In this document: positions 1 to 6,706 of the stretch, piece by piece
Layout: every line of letters begins with the position of its first letter
Position numbering within the stretch: position 1 is the stretch's first letter
Assembly: GCF_902805515.1 (NCBI RefSeq)
Contig: NZ_CADCTE010000135.1
Location: forward strand, 1-35,421
DNA length: 35,421 bases
Origin: an uncultured Arthrobacter sp.
GTDB lineage: Bacteria; Actinomycetota; Actinomycetes; Actinomycetales; Micrococcaceae
Direction of reading: 5' to 3'
Position numbers and translations under genes: made by a program
The notes under the pieces: model-generated
Databases searched by the model: none
Told to the model about the DNA's origin: nothing
Seen by the model: only the letters and a program-made list of their open reading frames with translations

Positions 1-972
1 GCCGCACTGACGCCGACCGAGCTCGCCGCCGCGACCACCCTGGCCAACCTCGCGACGAGCTACCTCGTCGTCGCCGCCGACCGCGACGCGGCCCGGCACG
101 CCCAGGACGAGCTCGCGCACCGCGCCACCCACGACCCGCTGACGGACCTGCCGACACGGTGGATGTTCTTCGAGCACGTCAGCCACGCCATCGCGGGCCT
201 GGCCCGGCGGCCGGGCCACATCGGCGTGCTGTTCCTCGACCTGGACGGGCTCAAGCAGGTCAACGACACCTTCGGCCACGACGCCGGCGACCGCCTGCTC
301 ACGACCGTGGCCGCGCGGGTGCGGGCCGCCCTGCGCCCGACTGACATCCTGGCCCGGCTCGGCGGGGACGAGTTCGTGGTGCTGCTCGAGAACCTCACCA
401 CCCCGCAGGGGGCCTGCACGGTCGCGCAGCGGATACTCGACGACCTCAAGCTGCCGTACCGGCCGCAGGGCCGCGCCATGAACACCTCGGTCAGCATCGG
501 CATCGCGACGACGGACGACCCCCACCAGACCGCCGACGCCCTCGTCTCCCAGGCGGACTCCGCGATGTACCGCGCCAAGGACGGCGGCCGGGGGCGGTTC
601 GAGGTCTTCGACCCCGAGACCTTCGCCGCCGAGCGGGCACGGGTCAGCGCCGAGGAGCGCCTGCTCGCCGAGCTCGGCGTCGCGCTGCGCCAGGAACAGC
701 TCGAGCTCCACTACCAGCCGATCGTCGACCTGCTGTCCGGGCCGGACGAGGCCGCCGCCGGCGTCGACGCCGTCGAGGCGCTGGTCCGGTGGCGCCACCC
801 GACGCACGGACTGCTGCCCGCCGGCGCCTTCATCGACGCGGCCGTGCGGGGCGGGCTCATCGCCGACCTCGGTGCCTGGGTGCTGCGCGCCTGCCACCGG
901 GAGGTCCGCTCCGCCGACATTGAGAGGGGACCTTTTTGTCGAAACACCGCCTGTCGAACAACCCTGCCCTGA
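1..972 (+). pseudogene. GAF-GGDEF-EAL cyclic-di-GMP protein, cut at the left edge and broken inside EAL
   Basis: Open reading frame from base 1 (frame 1, 323 codons visible); the start lies outside the window. Residues 1-25 look like the end of a GAF domain. The diguanylate cyclase domain follows (about 44-200) with an intact GGDEF at residues 121-125, so this half could make cyclic di-GMP. The EAL phosphodiesterase domain begins near 225 with its EAL motif at 259-261, but only about 45 more residues follow before the frame runs into unrelated sequence (from about base 906-917) and stops at 970-972. EAL domains normally need about 230-250 residues, so the phosphodiesterase half cannot be functional. 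The last codons overlap the start of the M23 peptidase gene in another frame. By eye this stretch is even more GC-rich than what follows. It is either a truncated gene after a rearrangement or an assembly join; the sequence cannot separate these. Confidence 0.8.
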
Positions 973-1787
973 ATGAGCCGACACCGAGTCAGCCGACACC
1001 GGATCAACCGACACCGGATCAGCCGACACGAAACCACCGGGTGTCGGGCCGCCGGCGCGCAGGGACCGCGGTGCCGGCGGCCCGGCCACGAGACGCCCAC
1101 CGGCGCCGGTCCGCGCGCCGAGAAGGCGGCTCCACCTCCGGCGCGCTGTCCGGGCTCAGCCAGAAGGTGGCAATGACGGCTGCCGTATCGGGCCTGGCCC
1201 TCACCGCGGCGCTTCCAACGACGGCGGCCGGACCGGCGGCCTCCGCCACGGCTCCGCGCGCCGCCGAGGTACGCGCCGCTGATTCAGCACTCATCGATTT
1301 CGCTCCCGCCGCACTGGGCGGCTCCCAGGACTTCGACACCCGCCTCAAGGCGATCGTCGCCGCCTCACGCACTGAGGCGGTGCCGGCTGCGATCAAGGCC
1401 TCGCTCAGCGCGCCGCTTGGATCCCTGCGCGAGACCTCGGGGTTCGGCTACCGCGTCAGTCCCATGACCGGGCTTGGCGGAGAGCTCCACTCCGGGCAGG
1501 ACTTCAGCGCGGCCTGTGGAACCGCCGTGACGGCGGCGGCCCCGGGGACCGTCAGCTTCGCCTCATGGCATGCCTACGGGGGAGGCAACCGCGTCGTCGT
1601 CAACCATGGGAATGGTCTCGAAACCACGTACAACCACCTCGCGCTGATCGAGGTCGCTGTGGGCCAGCGGGTGGAGCGCGGGTCCGGGGTGGGGCAGAGC
1701 GGCAGCACCGGCGCTTCGACCGGCTGTCACCTCCACTTTGAAGTGATGGTCAGCGGCCGCCCTGTCGACCCGCTGGCGTGGCTCTGA
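936..1787 (+). CDS. Secreted M23-family (LytM/lysostaphin-type) peptidoglycan endopeptidase
   Basis: 283-residue protein expected to cut peptide cross-bridges in the cell wall, using one zinc. The start is a TTG at 936: GAGAGGGG (922-929) lies about 6 bases upstream and no better ATG/GTG exists. Residues 1-60 are basic and Pro/Gln-rich with a short repeat. A long, arginine-rich signal region has its hydrophobic core at about 77-97 and Ala-rich cleavage sites after it. The catalytic domain is at about 160-283, with the HxxxD pair at His185/Asp189, and the HxH pair at His265/His267, so all metal ligands are present. The N-terminal layout (basic stretch, then hydrophobic core) resembles the two NlpC/P60 genes downstream. 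What remains of its own leader (913-929) resembles the 3' end of a ydaO riboswitch. M23 family is certain; the natural substrate is not known. Confidence 0.9.
   Translation: MSKHRLSNNPALNEPTPSQPTPDQPTPDQPTRNHRVSGRRRAGTAVPAARPRDAHRRRSARREGGSTSGALSGLSQKVAMTAAVSGLALTAALPTTAAGPAASATAPRAAEVRAADSALIDFAPAALGGSQDFDTRLKAIVAASRTEAVPAAIKASLSAPLGSLRETSGFGYRVSPMTGLGGELHSGQDFSAACGTAVTAAAPGTVSFASWHAYGGGNRVVVNHGNGLETTYNHLALIEVAVGQRVERGSGVGQSGSTGASTGCHLHFEVMVSGRPVDPLAWL
976..1035 (+). repeat. Four tandem 15-bp units in the M23 gene N-terminus
   Basis: Units start at 976, 991, 1006 and 1021. The first three are nearly identical to AGCCGACACCGGATC and the fourth is degenerate in its last 6 bases. They encode a PTPxQ repeat in the arginine-rich stretch before the signal core. 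The length is a multiple of three, so gain or loss of units would keep the reading frame. Confidence 0.85.
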
Positions 1788-1884
1788 TGCGACGCGTGTG
1801 CCGCCGTGACCTGAATGTGACAATCGTTGCGAATGTGAGGTACGGTTCTACTCGTGCCAAATCGTTATAGATTCGGCGCCCTCA

Positions 1885-2062
1885 AGCAAATCGCCTAGCT
1901 CTGCCATTGCCTGAGGTCCGTCCGCACAATTCGCATGGCAGAGGCGGGGGAACCAATTTTTGGGTTTCGTTTAGAAATCCTTGGGGTTAAGTCGCTGATT
2001 TCAGCGGCCGGGTGACTCCCATCCGAATCCGACAGCTCACCTCGCAGGCATTGGGAGAGGCA
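1885..2062 (+). promoter_or_regulatory. ydaO-type cyclic di-AMP riboswitch
   Basis: This leader contains the characteristic conserved blocks of the ydaO/yuaA class in order: a hairpin formed by TCTGCCAT (1900-1907) and ATGGCAGA (1935-1942), a GGGGGAACCAA block (1945-1955), GGGGTTAAGTCGC (1983-1995), then CTCCCATCCGAATCCGACAG (2016-2035), CTCACCTCGCAGGC (2036-2049). The element ends in GGGAGAGG (2053-2060), which is also the ribosome site for the GTG at 2070, so folding could control translation as well as transcription. Known biology: in actinobacteria this class senses cyclic di-AMP and sits before wall hydrolase genes, usually as an OFF switch. The 97 bases before it (1788-1884) should hold the promoter, but I see no convincing -35/-10 pair. 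Exact 5' boundary is approximate. Confidence 0.9.
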
Positions 2063-2069
2063 ATCAAAC

Positions 2070-2897
2070 GTGTCCAATAGCTCTTCTCTGGGTCGCCACC
2101 GCGCCGCCCAGGCTCCTGTGAATCCGCTAACGGCTCTCTCAAAGGCCGTCACCTCCAATGCCGGCTCGGTCGGGCGCCAGGCCGCCGCCGTGGTCGCCGC
2201 CTCGGGCCTCGTGCTCGCCGCCGGCCTCCCGGCCCACGGCTCCTCCACCGCCGAGCGCGAAGTACAGTCCTCCTCCTCGCTGAGCGTCACTGCTCCGGAA
2301 ACCGCGGCCGTCAGCGCCGCGGCCACCGCAGCCGTCTCGTTCGAGCGTGAAGCCGTCACCGTGGCCCCCGCGCCCGTTGTCGTCGAAGCGCCGGTCGTCG
2401 AAGCGCCGGTCATCGAAGCGCCGGTCGCAGAAGCCCCCGCCGCTGTCCAGGCACCCGTCGTCCGGCCCGCAGTCGTGGCCGCCGCCGCTCCGGCCCCCGC
2501 TCCTGTGCAGGTTGCCGCCGTCGCCGCCCCGGCTCCGGCTCCGGCCCCCGCCGCTCCCGCCCCCGCCCCCAAGCCCGAGGTCCCCTCCTCCGGCATCGGC
2601 GCCGCACTCGTCGGATCCGCCTACTCCCAGATCGGTGTCGCACAGGACTGCACCGCGATGGTCGAAAAGGCCCTCCGCTCGGTTGGCAAGTCGGTGGGTG
2701 ACCTCGCCCCCGGCCAGTTCTTCCAGTACGGCGACGTCGTCGGAACCCCCGCGGCCGGCGACCTCGTCATCACCGGCGGCCACGTCGCCATCTACGTCGG
2801 TAACGGCCAGGTCATCAGCGGTGGCCTCAACGGCATGAACACCGGTCTTCACTCCCTGTCAGATCTGCCTGGCGCAAGCTTCGTTCGCGTTCGCTAG
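2070..2897 (+). CDS. Secreted NlpC/P60-family wall hydrolase, copy 1
   Basis: 275 residues, GTG start at 2070 with GGGAGAGG nine bases upstream. Residues 1-35 are a basic/polar leader, 36-56 the hydrophobic signal core, about 99-170 a low-complexity Ala/Pro/Val linker (repeats of VVEAP type), and about 175-275 an NlpC/P60 cysteine-peptidase domain. Catalytic Cys194 (in QDCTAM) and His238 (GGHVAIY) are present. The third polar residue, His249 in the neighbouring copy, is Ser250 here, which may weaken or change activity. The family cuts gamma-D-glutamyl-diaminopimelate or related peptide bonds in peptidoglycan. The upstream riboswitch suggests control by cyclic di-AMP, and the 33-bp gap to the next gene suggests one transcript for both. 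Confidence 0.9.
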   Translation: MSNSSSLGRHRAAQAPVNPLTALSKAVTSNAGSVGRQAAAVVAASGLVLAAGLPAHGSSTAEREVQSSSSLSVTAPETAAVSAAATAAVSFEREAVTVAPAPVVVEAPVVEAPVIEAPVAEAPAAVQAPVVRPAVVAAAAPAPAPVQVAAVAAPAPAPAPAAPAPAPKPEVPSSGIGAALVGSAYSQIGVAQDCTAMVEKALRSVGKSVGDLAPGQFFQYGDVVGTPAAGDLVITGGHVAIYVGNGQVISGGLNGMNTGLHSLSDLPGASFVRVR

Positions 2898-2930
2898 AAC
2901 ACCCTCACACCACCTCTCTGGAGAATCACC

Positions 2931-3758
2931 ATGTCTTTTCGCGCCCCAATTGCCCGCCACCGCGGCGAAGCGCAGCGTACGGCTACCCTCACCACCTTCG
3001 CCAAGGCAGTCAGCGACAACGCTGGCGGCATGGGCCGCCAGGCCGCTGTCGTCGCAGCCGCGTCGGGCCTGGTCCTCACCTCCGGTGTGGCAGCGAATGC
3101 CGCCGACCTGCAGCCCGAGCGTGAATCCTTCACCTCGACGCTCGAGGTGACCGCGGCACCGGCACCGGCCGCCGTCGTCGCCGACGTCAACGCGAAGGTT
3201 GCGTTCAACCGCACCCCGGTGAAGGCCGTCGCCAAGCCGGTCGTCGTCGAAGCACCCGCACCCGCACCCGCCCCGGTGGCAGCACCGGCTCCCGTGGCCG
3301 CCCCGGCCGCGGCTCCTGCCGCCGCCGCCGTCCAGGCGCCGGCACCCGCCGCCAAGGTCGTCACCGCGGCGGTTGCACCCGCCCCGGCTCCTGCTCCCGC
3401 GAAGCCCGCCGCCCCGGCAGCTCCCTCGGGCAAGGCAGCGACCATCGCCGCCGCCGCCAAGGCCCAGCTCGGTGTCATGCAGGACTGCACCCGCCTCGCC
3501 AGCAACGCCCTCGCCGCAGCGGGCATCAACTTCCACGGCTGGCCGGCCGGGTATCTTTCCCTGGGCCGCACGGTCAGCGCCGCCGAAGCCGTCCCCGGCG
3601 ACCTGATCTACTACGCCGACGGGGGCATGGGCATGGCCCACATCGCCGTCTACATCGGTGGCGGCCAGGCCGTCCACGGTGGCTTCAACGGCAACACCAC
3701 GGTCATCGCACCGGCCCAGCTCGGCTCCGGCCCCGTGTTCATCCGCGTCGGCGGCTGA
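2931..3758 (+). CDS. Secreted NlpC/P60-family wall hydrolase, copy 2
   Basis: 275 residues, ATG start with CTGGAG about 8 bases upstream. It is a paralogue of the gene before it: the N-terminus (RHR, KAVxxNAG, GRQAAxVxAASGLVL) aligns closely, followed by an Ala/Pro linker at about 105-165 and an NlpC/P60 domain at about 168-275. All three catalytic residues are visible: Cys186 (QDCTRL), His237 (AHIAVY) and His249 (AVHGGF). Only 33 bases separate it from copy 1 and I see no promoter there, so it is likely co-transcribed and thus also under the riboswitch. A strong hairpin terminator follows 16 bases after the stop. A secreted peptidoglycan endopeptidase is the best call; exact bond specificity cannot be read. 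Confidence 0.9.
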   Translation: MSFRAPIARHRGEAQRTATLTTFAKAVSDNAGGMGRQAAVVAAASGLVLTSGVAANAADLQPERESFTSTLEVTAAPAPAAVVADVNAKVAFNRTPVKAVAKPVVVEAPAPAPAPVAAPAPVAAPAAAPAAAAVQAPAPAAKVVTAAVAPAPAPAPAKPAAPAAPSGKAATIAAAAKAQLGVMQDCTRLASNALAAAGINFHGWPAGYLSLGRTVSAAEAVPGDLIYYADGGMGMAHIAVYIGGGQAVHGGFNGNTTVIAPAQLGSGPVFIRVGG

Positions 3759-3774
3759 TCTCTCCGTTCAAAAT

Positions 3775-3806
3775 GACGGGCCGGCAGGGAAACCTGCCGG
3801 CCCGTC
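3775..3806 (+). terminator. Intrinsic terminator after the NlpC/P60 pair
   Basis: Perfect 14-bp GC-rich stem (3775-3788 with 3793-3806) and a GAAA tetraloop. The 3' side has only a weak T run (GTTCGTT). It sits 16 bases after the stop codon. Confidence 0.85.
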
Positions 3807-3998
3807 GTTCGTTAACAGTGTCCGTCCCGCGGTGCGGCGGCGGGAGCGGGGGTGCACCCTGCGATCCGGGCAAGGACGACGATGTGTTCCCGCCCGGGCG
3901 CCGGGCGGCTACCCTAGGCATTGTTAATCCGTAGAACTTATCCCGAACATCCGGGGTGGCAGCCGGCGGCGGGACATAGTCCGCAAAGAGGCATGCGC

Positions 3999-4496
3999 AT
4001 GCGCACTCTCGTTTTGAACGCAGGATTCGAGCCACTGGCGGTTGTGACATTCCGCCGCGCCCTGGTGCTGGTGCTGACCGGGAAGGCGAGCGTCATTGCG
4101 GAGGACGACGAGCCGGTCGTCGGGCCGACGGAGATCCTCGGGCGGCCGTCAGTGATCCTGCTGAACAGGTACGTGAAGATCCCGTACCGCCACGACCTGG
4201 CCGTGACCCGGCGCGGCGTCCTGCGGCGCGACAACCACCTGTGCGCCTACTGCGGGAAGACGGCGACAACCATCGACCACGTGGTGCCCCGCTCGCGGGG
4301 CGGCGGGGACACCTGGGAGAACATGGTGGCCTGCTGCCTGCGCTGCAACAACACGAAGGGGGACAAGACCCTGGCCAGTCTCGGGTGGAGCCTCCGCTTC
4401 GTCCCCAAGCCGCCCCGCGGACCGCTGTGGCAGCTTAAGGAACTGGAGAAGCCGGCGCCCGCCTGGAGTGAGTTCCTCTCCGAACGGGCCGCGTGA
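3999..4496 (+). CDS. HNH endonuclease family protein
   Basis: 165 residues. I start at the ATG at 3999 (MRTLVLNAGFEPL) because AAAGAGG (3985-3991) lies 7 bases before it; the ATG at 3993 would be only one base from this site. The C-terminal half holds an HNH domain: CAYCG, then the DH of TIDHVVPRSRGG, then NMVACCLRCNNTKGD, giving two CxxC-type zinc pairs and the His/Asn catalytic set. Proteins of this size and layout are widespread in actinobacteria as solitary genes; their role (DNA repair or nicking) is not established. A TACCCT -10-like box lies at 3910-3915. The stop overlaps the GTG of mobA (GTGA), so the two are translationally coupled. Confidence 0.85.
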   Translation: MRTLVLNAGFEPLAVVTFRRALVLVLTGKASVIAEDDEPVVGPTEILGRPSVILLNRYVKIPYRHDLAVTRRGVLRRDNHLCAYCGKTATTIDHVVPRSRGGGDTWENMVACCLRCNNTKGDKTLASLGWSLRFVPKPPRGPLWQLKELEKPAPAWSEFLSERAA

Positions 4497-5116
4497 GCGG
4501 ACCCGTCCCGACGGCGTTCGACGCCGTCATCCTGGCCGGCGGCAGGTCGACCCGCCTGGGCGGAAGGCCGAAGGCCTCGCTGCGCCTCGCCGGGGCGACC
4601 CTGCTCGAGATCACCGTTCGGGCAGTCGCCGGCGCAGGCCTCGTCACCGTCGTCGGGCCAAAGCCGGCTGCAGGGGCGGGGCACCCGGCGCCGGGTGCCC
4701 CGCCCCTGCGCTTCCTGCGCGAGGACCCGCCGTTCAGCGGGCCCGCCGCGGCCCTGGCTGCCGCGCTGGCGCAGCCGGAGCCCGGACGCTCCACCCCTCC
4801 CTGGCTGATGGTGCTCGCCTGCGACATGCCCCGGTCCGGGCAGCTGGTCCCCGCCCTGCTGGCCGCGGCCGCCGAGGCCGGCACGTCGGTGATGGCGTCC
4901 GATGAGGGGCGGGACCAGCCGCTGGCCGCGCTGTACCTGCGGAGCGACCTCGAGGGCGCGGTGGCGGCGGCGGCCCAGGCCGGCGGTGTCGAAAATCTGT
5001 CGATGAAAGCCCTCCTTGCTAGGGTGAGTGTTCGACCGGTCCCGGTTCCACCGGGCACGACACTCGACGTCGACACGTGGGCCGATGCACGCGCCCTCGG
5101 GGTCGACGACGGCTAA
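4493..5116 (+). CDS. mobA: Molybdenum cofactor guanylyltransferase (MobA-like)
   Basis: 207 residues, GTG start overlapping the HNH stop by 4 bases. The MobA/NTP-transferase signature LAGGxSxRxGxxK is at residues 14-27 (LAGGRSTRLGGRPK), and the metal-binding Asp is at 111 in the ACDMP motif. The enzyme would transfer GMP from GTP to molybdopterin to make the guanine-dinucleotide cofactor used by formate dehydrogenases and related enzymes. Context supports this: DUF6457, moeA and fdhD follow. MobA and the related cytidylyltransferase MocA are hard to separate by eye, but fdhD nearby favours a formate-dehydrogenase-type cofactor. Confidence 0.85.
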   Translation: MSGPVPTAFDAVILAGGRSTRLGGRPKASLRLAGATLLEITVRAVAGAGLVTVVGPKPAAGAGHPAPGAPPLRFLREDPPFSGPAAALAAALAQPEPGRSTPPWLMVLACDMPRSGQLVPALLAAAAEAGTSVMASDEGRDQPLAALYLRSDLEGAVAAAAQAGGVENLSMKALLARVSVRPVPVPPGTTLDVDTWADARALGVDDG

Positions 5117-5136
5117 CCAACCCCGGGAGGGCCCTC

Positions 5137-5412
5137 ATGGACGAGCGCGATCAATTACTTTCTCAGTGGTGTGAGAACCTGCTGGCCGCCTTCGAGCTCG
5201 AGGAGTCCCGCGTGGACATCAACGCGGTGCTGGCACTCGCCGGAAAGGCCGCCCACGCCGTGGTCCGGCCGGCGGCACCGCTGACGACTTTCGTCGCCGG
5301 CTATGCGGCCGGGCTCGCGGCCGCCAGCGGCCAGGCCTCGGAGGAGGTCGCGATGCGCTCCGCCCTCGCCCTCGCCACCCGGCAGTGCGACGCCGCAGGG
5401 GCGGGTTCTTGA
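5137..5412 (+). CDS. DUF6457 small protein
   Basis: 91 residues from the ATG at 5137, with GGGAGG six bases upstream; the longer frame upstream lacks support. It is mostly helical and Ala-rich, starting MDERDQLLSQWCENLLAAFE. I recognise it as the DUF6457 type, small proteins often found beside mobA and moeA in actinobacteria; no biochemical role is known to me. Its stop overlaps the TTG start of moeA (TTGA), so it is translationally coupled into the molybdenum-cofactor operon. A helper role in cofactor insertion or binding is only inference. Confidence 0.75.
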   Translation: MDERDQLLSQWCENLLAAFELEESRVDINAVLALAGKAAHAVVRPAAPLTTFVAGYAAGLAAASGQASEEVAMRSALALATRQCDAAGAGS

Positions 5413-6665
5413 GCGCCGAGGCCGGGCGCGACCTCGGCTGGGAGGAGGCCCGGCGGGTGGCCCACGCCGCAGGCAAGGCCATGCCGTACCAGATGGTGCC
5501 GCTGGCCGATGCCCTCGGGCAGACCCTCGCCGAGCCGGTCACCGCGCTTCAGGAGATTCCGCACTACGCCTCATCGGCGATGGATGGATGGGCCGTCAGC
5601 GGTCCGCCGCCGTGGACCTTCGTCCACCCGCCGGTTGAGGACCCGCGCAGGCTGAACGCACCGCACAGCGACTCGGGCATCATTCCGCTTGAGTCGGGCC
5701 AGGCCACCTTCATCCTCACCGGCGGCACCGTGCCCGCGAACACCACCGGGATCCTGCGGACCGAGCACGGGCTGGTGCGCGGGGACACCCTGAACCGCAA
5801 CGACCTTGCCCGCGCCGACGAACCCGCGCCGGGGGAGCACATCCGCCCCGCGGGCGAGGAGGCAGCCAGCGGCTCGACCGCCATTCCCGCCGGCGTCGTC
5901 CTGAACCCGGCGCAGATCGCCCTCGCGGCGGTGTGCGGCCACGACACCCTGGCCGTCCTGAGGGCCCCCCGGGTGTCGCTGCTGATGACCGGGGACGAGG
6001 TGATCGAAGCCGGGCTGCCGCAGCCCGGACAGGTGCGCGACACCTTCGGACCGCAGCTGCCGGCGTTCGTGGCGATGCTCGGCGGCCACGTCGATGTCGC
6101 CGGCCGGGCCCGCGACGACTTCGACGACGTCGTGCACGCCATCAGTTCCGAGGCCACCGATGCCGCCTCGCTCGCCCGGGCCTCGGGTGACGTCCTGATC
6201 ACCACCGGCGGCACCGGAGGGTCATCCGCCGACCACATCCGGCGCGCCCTTGCGGCGCTTGAGGCCGAGCTGATCATCGACGGGATTGCCATGCGGCCGG
6301 GTCATCCAACCCTGCTGGCCCGGCTGCCCGACGGACGGTTCCTGGTCGGGCTGCCGGGGAACCCGCTCGCGGCGATGATGGCGATGCTCACCGTGGCCGG
6401 GCCGCTGATCGCCGGGCTGCGCGGAGCGCCGCTGCCGCCGCTGCGCCAGGTGCTCAGCGGAGCCGACTTCGAGCCCCTGCCCGGCAGGAGCAGGCTGGTG
6501 CCGTACCGCAATGAGGACGGGCGGGCCCAGCCCAGCACCCACCAGCGCTCCGGGATGCTCCGCGGACTGGCTCTGGCCCACGGGGTCATGGTGATTCCAC
6601 CCGCCGGATGCGCCACCGACCAGCCGATGCAGGCCATCGACCTGCCATGGCCCACTCCGCAGTAA
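5409..6665 (+). CDS. moeA: Molybdopterin molybdenumtransferase MoeA
   Basis: 418 residues if started at the TTG at 5409, which overlaps the previous stop and has a GGGGCGGG site six bases upstream. MoeA inserts molybdate into adenylylated molybdopterin. Visible signatures are a start typical of the family (WEEARRVAHAAGKAM, with EIPHYASSAMDGWAV further on), MTGDEV at about residue 193, the MoCF-fold motif TTGGTGGSS at 265-273, MRPGHPTLLA and VGLPGNPLAAM. Length is normal for MoeA. The partner genes moaABCDE and mogA are not in the window. It ends 41 bases before fdhD. Confidence 0.92.
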   Translation: MSAEAGRDLGWEEARRVAHAAGKAMPYQMVPLADALGQTLAEPVTALQEIPHYASSAMDGWAVSGPPPWTFVHPPVEDPRRLNAPHSDSGIIPLESGQATFILTGGTVPANTTGILRTEHGLVRGDTLNRNDLARADEPAPGEHIRPAGEEAASGSTAIPAGVVLNPAQIALAAVCGHDTLAVLRAPRVSLLMTGDEVIEAGLPQPGQVRDTFGPQLPAFVAMLGGHVDVAGRARDDFDDVVHAISSEATDAASLARASGDVLITTGGTGGSSADHIRRALAALEAELIIDGIAMRPGHPTLLARLPDGRFLVGLPGNPLAAMMAMLTVAGPLIAGLRGAPLPPLRQVLSGADFEPLPGRSRLVPYRNEDGRAQPSTHQRSGMLRGLALAHGVMVIPPAGCATDQPMQAIDLPWPTPQ

Positions 6666-6674
6666 TGCGGCTAC

Positions 6675-6697
6675 CCTCGAGATAGACCATCTCGAGG
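6675..6697 (+). promoter_or_regulatory. 9-bp perfect inverted repeat overlapping the fdhD ribosome site
   Basis: CCTCGAGAT (6675-6683), five-base spacer, ATCTCGAGG (6689-6697). The right arm runs into the fdhD Shine-Dalgarno sequence (GAGGAGG, 6694-6700), and the left arm overlaps a TACCCT -10-like box (6672-6677). It could be a repressor operator or an RNA hairpin that hides the ribosome site. No promoter data, so the role is inferred. Confidence 0.45.
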
Positions 6698-6706
6698 AGG
6701 CTCCCC

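Noticed and set aside
1-2062. A cyclic-di-GMP gene next to a cyclic-di-AMP riboswitch as a linked second-messenger system
   Set aside because: The GGDEF-EAL gene is broken and seems joined secondarily; adjacency is best explained by the rearrangement or assembly.
2380-2580. Repeated GCGCCGGTCGTCGAA-type units considered as a CRISPR-like or mobile repeat
   Set aside because: They encode the Ala/Pro/Val linker in frame and have no spacers.
3921-3998. Longer N-terminus for the HNH protein
   Set aside because: No ribosome site; the ATG at 3999 has AAAGAGG at the right distance and begins the conserved part.
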